A stretch of 5,257 bases of DNA from Endomicrobiia bacterium (GTDB lineage: Bacteria; Elusimicrobiota; Endomicrobiia; Endomicrobiales; Endomicrobiaceae). Below, piece by piece: positions 1 to 5,113 of the stretch (its first letter is position 1; each line of letters starts with the position of its first letter). The stretch covers positions 1 through 5,257 of the forward strand of contig WQUP01000108.1 in NCBI GenBank assembly GCA_009782015.1, in the 5' to 3' direction. The translations under genes and the position numbers were made by a program. Under the pieces are notes generated by a model. It was given only the letters and a program-made list of their open reading frames with translations, was not told the origin of the DNA and did no database searches.

Positions 1-1
1 A

Positions 2-2065
2 GAGCTGTCATACGATCTCACGGCGTCAAAAGAAGGGTATCTGTCAGACACCGTCAATATAAGAAGTCTGGACAGCGATCAGACGCTGAATTTCAAGCTG
101 CAGCCCGACGACGGTTCCGGCCAGACTTACGCGCAGCCGGAGAGTTCGTCCGGCTCCGATATACAGGCCGCTCTCAAAGAAAATACGGCGCAAGCCGATA
201 AAGAAACAAAAGCCGCCGAAGAAAAACAGCGGAAAGTAAAAGAGAGGGAAGAAGCCGCTGTAAGAAAAGCGCAGGAAAAAGAAGAAGCCGCGGCGAAAAA
301 AGCGCAGGAAAAAGAAGCTGCTGCCGCAGCGGAAAGAGAAAAAGAGATAGCGGCCGCAAGGGAAAAGGAAGCTGCGGCCGAGAGAAAAGCGCAGGAAGAA
401 GCCGCCGTGAAGGAAAAACCCAGAAGAGTAAGAGGTTTGAGGACAGTCAAAAAGACAGATGAAGAGAAACAGCCTGCGCAAACCGCGTCCGCGCAGCAGC
501 CTTCTTCTTCGGACTCTCTGATTACGCCGTCGGAAAAAACGCCTCAAGTTAAGAAAGAAAAAGAGGTTGCGGCGCCGCAATCTAAAGAAAAAAAGATAAA
601 GATAAAAGGCAGGGTGGGGACAAAAACCGAGAATATGCAGGGTATAGAACTTACCCTTCAACCCGGCGGATATAAAACGTCATCGGACGAAAAAGGCAGA
701 TACTCGTTTGATGTGCCCGCGCCGTCCGGCAAATACGTTTTAACTCCGGCGGCCGCAGATTTCTATTTTGATCCGGAGTCGGCTGACATAAGCGGAGCAG
801 CGTCGGCGGTCACTCAGGATTTTTCTCCGTATGTGCAGCTTGAAGGAACAGTTTACGCCGAGAAAAAGCCGGTAGGAGGCGCTTCGATACAGATAGGCGG
901 AGTTCAGACGGCAGTAACGGACGAGCTCGGAAGATTCAAAACCGAAAAAATAGAGTACGGCTCTCCTGCAAGCGTGACGGTCGCCAAGCAGGGATATATT
1001 TTTTATCCGGTATCGTTTGAATACGCAAAACTTGACAAGAACTATCAAAATCTCAATTTTATAACGGCTTATTCCGTCTCCGGAAAAATTACGGCGCAGG
1101 GCTCGGGCTTCGGGCTCAGCAACGTCACAGTGGCCGTGTCCGGCGCATCCGAAACGTCCGTTATGGCCGATTACGGCGGAAACTTCGTCATCCCCGGCCT
1201 TGAAAGCGGAGGAACGTTTACCATAACCCCGAAAGCCGGCGGATTTTCCTTTACTCCGGCGTCGCGCGACGTTGCAAATTTAAACGGAAACGTCATCGGG
1301 CAGAATTTTACCGCCGTCAAACGGACTTTTACAATCAAAGGAAATGTGAACGTCGCCGGAAAACCCATAAAAAACGCGATTGTAAGCATAACCAAAAGAG
1401 CGCTGAAATATTTTACGGACGATAACGGAAACTTTGAAATGGCAGGCCTTGATTACGGCGGGCCTTACACCGTGAGCGTTGAAAGCAGGGAACATGCGTT
1501 CTCGCCGATTGTGATAAACGTGCTCAGCGAGGATATGGAAATCGAGTTCTCCACCGACATATCGCTCGGCGGAACCGTCGTTTCCGGCGGCAAACCCGTT
1601 GCCGGCGTGACTGTGGACGTAAACGGCAAAAAAACGAAAACGGACGAAAACGGAAAATTTGTTATGACGGGGCTCAGATACGAAGGGGATTATCTCTTAT
1701 CGCTGTCGGGTCCGGGCATGATGTTTAGTCCGCTCAAAAGAGAGTACAATCAAGTCAGACAGAGCATGCTGAACGAAGTTTTCGAGGCTTCGCTCCTGAT
1801 AGGCGGCACGGTGAGCGCTGCCGACGGCAGGCCGGTCGGAGGAGTCGAATTTACGGTCAGCGGGGACACAGCGGCTTATAAATCCGACGACAACGGATTT
1901 TATATCATACAAAACCTTAAAGCCGGAAGAGATTACACCGTAACGCCGGCAAGCCAGGATTTCACTTTTTCTCCGCCGAAAAGACAGTATAAAAATATTT
2001 CGGCCGGAAGCTTGTCGGATAACTTTAAAGCCGTAAAAAAAAAATTTCTGACGCAGGATCAATAA
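2..2065 (+). CDS. Carboxypeptidase-regulatory-like (Ig-like) repeat protein, upstream part; 5' end outside window
   Basis: The frame is open from the first full codon at the window edge to TAA at 2063-2065, giving 687 visible residues; the true start and any signal peptide lie upstream. Residues 1-37 look like the end of a PEGA or carboxypeptidase-regulatory-like domain (TASKEGYLSDTV). Residues about 54-139 are a Lys/Glu/Ala/Arg-rich, TolA-like coiled coil, and 140-198 a basic, Ser/Pro/Gln-rich linker. Six tandem beta-sandwich domains follow, starting near residues 199, 278, 357, 443, 520 and 598. Each has a G-x-V strand, a TD-x-x-GxF turn and usually a TPxxxxFxFxP stretch. A GTG at 407 is not the start, because it sits inside the coil and has no ribosome site. 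The frame ends 11 residues past domain 6, just after ten A's, and the same repeat pattern resumes in the -1 frame. The role is inferred to be a secreted or surface structural or adhesive protein; no catalytic motif is visible. Confidence 0.85.
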   Translation, partial: ELSYDLTASKEGYLSDTVNIRSLDSDQTLNFKLQPDDGSGQTYAQPESSSGSDIQAALKENTAQADKETKAAEEKQRKVKEREEAAVRKAQEKEEAAAKKAQEKEAAAAAEREKEIAAAREKEAAAERKAQEEAAVKEKPRRVRGLRTVKKTDEEKQPAQTASAQQPSSSDSLITPSEKTPQVKKEKEVAAPQSKEKKIKIKGRVGTKTENMQGIELTLQPGGYKTSSDEKGRYSFDVPAPSGKYVLTPAAADFYFDPESADISGAASAVTQDFSPYVQLEGTVYAEKKPVGGASIQIGGVQTAVTDELGRFKTEKIEYGSPASVTVAKQGYIFYPVSFEYAKLDKNYQNLNFITAYSVSGKITAQGSGFGLSNVTVAVSGASETSVMADYGGNFVIPGLESGGTFTITPKAGGFSFTPASRDVANLNGNVIGQNFTAVKRTFTIKGNVNVAGKPIKNAIVSITKRALKYFTDDNGNFEMAGLDYGGPYTVSVESREHAFSPIVINVLSEDMEIEFSTDISLGGTVVSGGKPVAGVTVDVNGKKTKTDENGKFVMTGLRYEGDYLLSLSGPGMMFSPLKREYNQVRQSMLNEVFEASLLIGGTVSAADGRPVGGVEFTVSGDTAAYKSDDNGFYIIQNLKAGRDYTVTPASQDFTFSPPKRQYKNISAGSLSDNFKAVKKKFLTQDQ
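164..424 (+). repeat. Low-complexity Lys/Glu/Ala coiled-coil coding segment with DNA micro-repeats
   Basis: This segment encodes a charged helix dominated by K, E, A, R and Q with no Pro or Gly. The 20-base unit aaaagcgcaggaaaaagaag occurs exactly at 265-284 and 298-317, 33 bases (11 codons) apart, and a close copy lies at 385-401. The units encode KAQEKE or KAQEE. The period suggests growth by replication slippage, and the helix probably acts as a rod or spacer, as in TolA-like proteins. Confidence 0.7.
2035..2044 (+). other. A10 homopolymer at the frame junction (possible slippage site)
   Basis: Ten consecutive A's are read as GTA AAA AAA AAA TTT in the upstream frame and contain the classic A AAA AAA slippery heptamer. 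Frame 0 reaches TAA 18 bases later, while the -1 frame is open to 3210 and encodes more of the same domain family. One extra A, or a -1 ribosomal slip, would join the two parts. It is the longest single-base run I found in the window. Which mechanism applies, or whether this is an error, cannot be told from one sequence. Confidence 0.75.
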
Positions 2066-3210
2066 GTTCGGGAGCCGAAAGTTCGGGAACCGAATCCGGT
2101 TACTCCGTAAAGGGAACGGTTTCGGCGGAAGGGCGCTTTTTGAGGCGGGTTCCGGTGATAATAGAAAGCCCGTCGTCTAAAGTGAAAGTTATTACCGACG
2201 ATAAAGGCAATTTCTTTGCGGACAATCTCGCGGCAGGTAAAAAATATACGCTTATCGTGCAAAGCAAGCTTCACAAATTCGCAGTTCCTGCCGGAGTTAT
2301 AGACTCTCTTTCCGGAAACGCCGAAATTTTCCTTAAAGCCGGAAAGCGCGCAGCCGTGCCGAACATGACGGCCAGACCTTTCGCGCAGCAGCCGGTCAAA
2401 TCCGTAAAACCCGCAAGCTGTATTGTCAGCGGCCGGGTGACGGCCGGCGGAAAGGCTCTGCAAAACGTTTCCGTAAACAGCAAATCCGGCGCCGCCGCCG
2501 CGACAAACGAAAACGGCGAGTACTCTGTTTCCGTGATGAAAGGGGACGACATTACCTTAGAACCCGCTTTGGCCGGATACGCGTTTACTCCGGAAACCGC
2601 GGTCATTCAAAACGTAAACGGCGATAAAACGGACGTGAATTTTCAGGCCGAGGCAAAAGTTCATACGCTCAGCGGATATGCAGTCGATAAAGATCACAAA
2701 GGCGTCAAAGGCGTTTCCCTGAAAGCGCACGGCTTGGCCGGAGATTTCTCAACAAATGCCAAAGGCTTTTACAAAATACCCGGCATGCCGCACAAAGGTA
2801 AAATCACGGTGGTTCCGGAATCCGCAAAATATAATTTCTATCCGGAAAGAATGGAGATATCGCTTGAAGACGAACTCGTGGCAAACGATATTTACGCTTA
2901 TCCGAAAAATATCAGAAAAGCCGAATTTTTTGTTTACGGCGGCGTAAACTACGACGTATATCCGGAAATAAATCCCGTAAGCATAGTTTTGCTTTCTCCG
3001 CAGGGCGGCAGAGTTTCGATGCGGATAACCGACGAGCGCGGCAGCGTCATAAAAGAAGTTGAAACCGACATCTCCCCAAATACCGCCGCCGTCGCGCAAT
3101 GGGACGGAGATACGTCCTCTTCGGAAAGCGCGCCCGCCGGCAGATACGCAGTGAGCGTAAGCGGAGCCGGATTTAACGGAGAAATCCAGGAATTCAACAT
3201 ACAGAGATGA
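2044..3210 (+). CDS. Frame-shifted continuation of the repeat protein: domains 7-9 and FlgD-like C-terminal domain
   Basis: The -1 frame relative to the upstream part is open from 2029 to TGA at 3208-3210. It continues the same protein: a Ser/Gly linker (SSGAE-SSGTE), then domain 7 (2101-2349, starting YSVKGTV), domain 8 (2419-2655, CIVSGRV) and domain 9 (2662-2907, HTLSGYAV). The last ~95 residues (2926-3207) resemble the FlgD-type Ig domain found at the C-terminus of many secreted bacterial proteins: a VSMRITDERGSVIKEV strand pair, then WDGD and PAGRYAVSVSG. Read as a separate gene, the first usable start is TTG at 2140. It has a GGAAGGG upstream that could mimic a ribosome site, but starting there would cut off the first strands of domain 7, so I take it as a 3' fragment needing a frameshift. 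With the -1 shift the visible joined protein is about 1,069 residues. Calling it an independent hypothetical protein is the less likely alternative. Confidence 0.8.
   Translation: MSDAGSISSGAESSGTESGYSVKGTVSAEGRFLRRVPVIIESPSSKVKVITDDKGNFFADNLAAGKKYTLIVQSKLHKFAVPAGVIDSLSGNAEIFLKAGKRAAVPNMTARPFAQQPVKSVKPASCIVSGRVTAGGKALQNVSVNSKSGAAAATNENGEYSVSVMKGDDITLEPALAGYAFTPETAVIQNVNGDKTDVNFQAEAKVHTLSGYAVDKDHKGVKGVSLKAHGLAGDFSTNAKGFYKIPGMPHKGKITVVPESAKYNFYPERMEISLEDELVANDIYAYPKNIRKAEFFVYGGVNYDVYPEINPVSIVLLSPQGGRVSMRITDERGSVIKEVETDISPNTAAVAQWDGDTSSSESAPAGRYAVSVSGAGFNGEIQEFNIQR
2065..2094 (+). repeat. 15-base tandem repeat in the interdomain linker
   Basis: Two adjacent 15-base units, agttcgggagccgaa (2065-2079) and agttcgggaaccgaa (2080-2094), differ at one base. 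In the -1 frame they encode the pentapeptides SSGAE and SSGTE, a flexible linker between domains 6 and 7. The unit is a multiple of three and lies in phase with the -1 frame, which supports that frame being the coding one here. An overlapping hairpin pairs aaccg (2088-2092) with cggtt (2097-2101). Confidence 0.7.
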
Positions 3211-3233
3211 GTGCGATGCGGTCGCTTTCCCGT

Positions 3234-3359
3234 TTGTCATTGCGGCCTCCGAGCCGCAATCTAATATTGACGGCGGGGTTGCGGCATCCCGTATTTCGAC
3301 CCCCGATTAAGACACTCGAGGGCAGGCTCTTACGGGACAAGCTCCGGCCGCAATAACAA
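3234..3359. repeat. Intergenic inverted-repeat element upstream of aroB (REP/MITE-like)
   Basis: The ends ttgtcattgcggcc (3234-3247) and ggccgcaataacaa (3346-3359) are inverted repeats matching at 13 of 14 bases. The octamer attgcggc or its complement appears at 3239-3246, 3253-3260 and 3347-3354, with a 7-base copy at 3279-3285. A nested pair, tcccgta (3287-3293) and tacggga (3331-3337), lies inside. The element fills most of the 157-base gap between the repeat protein and aroB, and I see no gene in it. It resembles dispersed non-autonomous repeats, but copy number cannot be judged from this window. Confidence 0.6.
3239..3260 (+). terminator. Possible hairpin terminator after the repeat-protein gene
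   Basis: A perfect 8-base stem, attgcggc paired with gccgcaat around a 6-base loop (ctccga), begins 28 bases after the TGA at 3210. The following bases (ctaatattga) do not form a real U-tract, so intrinsic termination would be weak. It is also part of the larger inverted-repeat element and may simply be that. Confidence 0.25.
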
Positions 3360-3367
3360 TATATAAA

Positions 3368-4462
3368 ATGAAATCTCAAACACTTAGAGTCAAACTCAAA
3401 AACAATCCGTACGACATACTTTTATCCGCCGATACGGCGGAGTTTGTTTCGCGCCTGAAAAAAATTGCTGACGTCCGCGCGCCTTTGTTTGTGATTACAG
3501 ATTCCAACGTAGCCAAGCTTCACCTGGATTCTTTTTTAAACGCTCTCAAAAAAGCGGGCTTTGCCTGCAGAGTTGCCGTAATAAAAGCCGGCGAAACCGG
3601 CAAGAGTCTGCAGACTCTATGCCGTTTATACGATAAAGCTCTTGACCAAGGCATGGACAGAAAAAGCTGCGCAGTCGCGTTCGGCGGCGGAGTTGTCGGG
3701 GACGCGGCGGGATTTTTCGCTTCAACGTACATGCGCGGCATACGTTATGTGCAGGTTCCCACAACGCTTCTTGCGATGACAGATTCTTCGGTCGGCGGAA
3801 AAACCGCGGTAAATACTTCCGGCGGAAAAAATATAGCCGGCGCTTTCTGCCAGCCTTCGCTTGTCTGGATAAATCCGGACTATCTTGCCACGCTTCCTGA
3901 AAGGCAGATAAAAAACGGTTTGGCAGAGGTGGTAAAATACGCGTTCACCTTTGACGCAAAATTCCACGATTATATTTCCGACATGTTTGAAAGCGGCATA
4001 ATTTCGTCGGAAGATTTCGAATATATGATACTCAAAAGCTGCGGCTATAAAGCCTCGGTCGTTGAGAAAGACGAAAAAGAGACCAAAGGCCTCAGGGAAG
4101 TTTTAAATTTCGGGCACACTTTGGCGCACGCTATTGAAACTTATACGGAATATAAAAAATTTCTGCACGGCGAAGCCGTGGCCGCCGGAATGCTTTTTGC
4201 GGCGCAACTTTCCGCGCGCGTAAAAATGTGCGGCATGGATACGTACTTTGAAGTAAAAAATCTTCTTGAAAGCGCAGGGCTGCTTTTGAAACTCGGAACG
4301 CTAAACGCCGATAAACTTCTGGCTCTTATGAAGAAAGATAAAAAATCAGTCGGCGGAGATATAAGATTCGTGCTTCTTAAAAACGTAGGCAAAGCAATAA
4401 CCGGCGTACGTGTGCCGGACAAAATCGTGAGAGAGACTCTCATAAAATTTCTTAATTCTTAG
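3368..4462 (+). CDS. aroB: 3-dehydroquinate synthase
   Basis: This cytoplasmic enzyme converts DAHP to 3-dehydroquinate, the second step of the shikimate pathway, using NAD and a divalent metal (Zn or Co). The 364-residue product is full length for the family. Visible hallmarks are the NAD-binding GGGVVGD (106-112), MRGIRYVQVPTTLLAMTDSSVGGKTAVN (122-149) with Lys145, GLAEVVKYAF (184-193) with metal ligand Glu187, NFGHTLAHAIE (248-257) with His250, LHGEAVAAGM (266-275) with His267, and DKKSVGGDIRFVLL near the C-terminus. ATG 3368 is the only sensible start: the frame has a stop at 3308-3310 and no other ATG, GTG or TTG between. No Shine-Dalgarno sequence is visible; the leader is AT-rich (caatatataaa) and abuts an inverted-repeat element. 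aroQ follows 100 bases downstream, so the two probably share a transcript. Confidence 0.97.
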   Translation: MKSQTLRVKLKNNPYDILLSADTAEFVSRLKKIADVRAPLFVITDSNVAKLHLDSFLNALKKAGFACRVAVIKAGETGKSLQTLCRLYDKALDQGMDRKSCAVAFGGGVVGDAAGFFASTYMRGIRYVQVPTTLLAMTDSSVGGKTAVNTSGGKNIAGAFCQPSLVWINPDYLATLPERQIKNGLAEVVKYAFTFDAKFHDYISDMFESGIISSEDFEYMILKSCGYKASVVEKDEKETKGLREVLNFGHTLAHAIETYTEYKKFLHGEAVAAGMLFAAQLSARVKMCGMDTYFEVKNLLESAGLLLKLGTLNADKLLALMKKDKKSVGGDIRFVLLKNVGKAITGVRVPDKIVRETLIKFLNS

Positions 4463-4464
4463 GC

Positions 4465-4550
4465 TTGTCATCCTGAGGCGAGGACTTTGTCCTCAACGAA
4501 GGATCTAGAGCTCTAGACTCTTCGGCGGCGCTGCCGCCTCAGAGTGACAA
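4465..4550. repeat. Palindromic multi-hairpin element between aroB and aroQ
   Basis: The outer arms ttgtcatcctgaggcg (4465-4480) and cgcctcagagtgacaa (4535-4550) are inverted repeats with 14 of 16 bases matching. Inside are a hairpin gaggac-ttt-gtcctc (4480-4494), a perfect 14-base palindrome tctagagctctaga (4504-4517) with imperfect flanking extension, and a hairpin ggcggc-gct-gccgcc (4524-4538). The whole could fold as a cloverleaf-like cruciform. The TGTCATCCTGAG end resembles a motif often met in dispersed intergenic repeats of diverse bacteria. It starts 2 bases after the aroB stop codon and ends just before the aroQ ribosome site, so it would lie inside any aroB-aroQ mRNA. Confidence 0.7.
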
Positions 4551-4551
4551 C

Positions 4552-4556
4552 AAGGA
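4552..4556 (+). promoter_or_regulatory. Shine-Dalgarno for aroQ
   Basis: AAGGA lies 6 bases before the ATG at 4563, immediately outside the right end of the palindromic element. It supports the chosen aroQ start and contrasts with aroB, which has no visible site. Confidence 0.65.
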
Positions 4557-4562
4557 ACAAAA

Positions 4563-5021
4563 ATGAAAAAAATTCTTGTAATCAACGGCCCCAACATCAA
4601 CATGCTTGGCATAAGAGAGCCCGGCGTTTACGGAAGCGTGACGCTTGCCGACATTGAAAAGGAGCTCAGCTCCCTTGCTAAAGAGCTGAAGATTGAGATC
4701 GAGTTTTTCCAGTCGAACCACGAAGGCGAAATAGTCGAAAAAATACAGCAGTCTCTAAAAAAAGTTGACGGCATAATAATCAATCCCGCGGCTTTCACCC
4801 ACACTTCGGTCGCCATAAGGGACGCTCTTGCCGCCGTAAACATTCCCGCAATTGAAGTTCACATATCAAACGTCTATTCAAGAGAAGAGTTCAGGCACAA
4901 ATCTTTTACCGCCGGCGTCTGCATAGGCCAAATCGCCGGCCTAGGCATCGACGGCTACCTTTTCGCCTTAAAAAAACTGTCAGCTCTGCTGTCAGCAGCA
5001 AAGCTGTCATCAACCCACTGA
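4563..5021 (+). CDS. aroQ: 3-dehydroquinate dehydratase, type II
   Basis: This cytoplasmic enzyme dehydrates 3-dehydroquinate to 3-dehydroshikimate, the third shikimate-pathway step, directly after AroB. Type II enzymes form dodecamers and work through an enolate intermediate, unlike the Schiff-base type I AroD. The 152-residue product carries the full signature: [18 protein letters not shown] (7-24) with Arg18 and catalytic Tyr23, [16 protein letters not shown] (73-88) with Asn74 and His80, and [17 protein letters not shown] (98-114) with catalytic His100 and Arg111, followed by [15 protein letters not shown] (122-136). The spacing matches the mycobacterial enzyme with an offset of one. The start at ATG 4563 is supported by AAGGA six bases upstream. 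The last ~14 residues ([13 protein letters not shown] region) are low-complexity and probably lie beyond the conserved core. Confidence 0.97.
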   Translation: MKKILVINGPNINMLGIREPGVYGSVTLADIEKELSSLAKELKIEIEFFQSNHEGEIVEKIQQSLKKVDGIIINPAAFTHTSVAIRDALAAVNIPAIEVHISNVYSREEFRHKSFTAGVCIGQIAGLGIDGYLFALKKLSALLSAAKLSSTH

Positions 5022-5036
5022 AAAAGCAAAGCTTTT
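5022..5036 (+). terminator. Weak hairpin just after aroQ
   Basis: The sequence aaaagc-aaa-gctttt forms a 6-base stem directly after the TGA, ending in four T's. It is AT-rich, short and lacks a separate U-tract, so it is at best a weak terminator for the aroB-aroQ transcript. Confidence 0.22.
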
Positions 5037-5052
5037 GACCGGACTTTCCCGC

Positions 5053-5076
5053 TTAGGTTCACCTAAATGATATAGT
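5053..5076 (+). promoter_or_regulatory. Possible extended -10 promoter element with adjacent palindrome
   Basis: TGATATAGT (5068-5076) matches an extended -10 element (TGnTATAAT) except at one base. Directly upstream lies the perfect palindrome ttaggt-tc-acctaa (5053-5066), in the spacer/-35 area where an operator could sit. No convincing -35 hexamer is present, and no gene starts downstream within the window, so the assignment is tentative. Confidence 0.2.
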
Positions 5077-5113
5077 TGTTGCAGTATGTCGTGGCAGTTT
5101 AGTTGTTGAAGTT

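Larger units (their letters stand above)
596..2907 (+). repeat. Nine tandem Ig-like domain repeats at protein level
   Basis: The domain units are 596-829, 833-1069, 1070-1318, 1328-1558, 1559-1789, 1793-2032, then in the -1 frame 2101-2349, 2419-2655 and 2662-2907. The shared pattern is a hydrophobic strand with G-x-V, often G-K/R-P-V/I-x-G/N, a V-x-V strand, TDxxGxFxxxxL, G-x-x-Y-T/L, TPxxxxFxFxP, and a closing aromatic FxA-type strand. Sequence identity between units is low and DNA-level repetition is not obvious, which points to old duplications. This fits the transthyretin-like or carboxypeptidase-regulatory-like fold by pattern; I have not run a profile search. Confidence 0.75.

Noticed and set aside
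407..409. GTG as start of the first gene
   Set aside because: The frame is open to the window edge, the codon lies within the coiled-coil segment, and there is no ribosome-binding sequence before it.
44..661. Long Phe/Leu/Arg-rich reading frame on the minus strand
   Set aside because: It is the complement of the Lys/Glu/Ala-rich coil (AAA/GAA codons read as TTT/TTC), with no protein-like composition. The + strand reading explains the sequence.
2140..2142. TTG as start of a separate downstream gene
   Set aside because: The frame is open 111 bases further upstream and encodes the first strands of a domain that the TTG start would remove. The GGAAGGG before it is a poor and probably chance match.
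2756..2947. Short + strand frame inside the repeat-protein gene
   Set aside because: It overlaps domain 9, whose pattern is clear in the main frame; there is no ribosome site or recognisable product.
3267..3295. TTGACG followed by CGTATT as an aroB promoter
   Set aside because: The -10 match is poor and both hexamers lie in the inverted-repeat element; I cannot support it.
3362..3367. TATAAA just before aroB as a -10 promoter box
   Set aside because: It touches the ATG, so transcription would begin inside the gene, and no matching -35 is present.
5053..5066. DtxR/IdeR-type iron box
   Set aside because: The half-site TTAGGT is similar, but the 14-base dyad lacks the central bases and 19-base length of that operator.
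5073..5108. CRISPR-like or tandem repeat (tagttgttg, period 27)
   Set aside because: There are only two copies of nine bases with dissimilar intervening sequence, so it is not an array.
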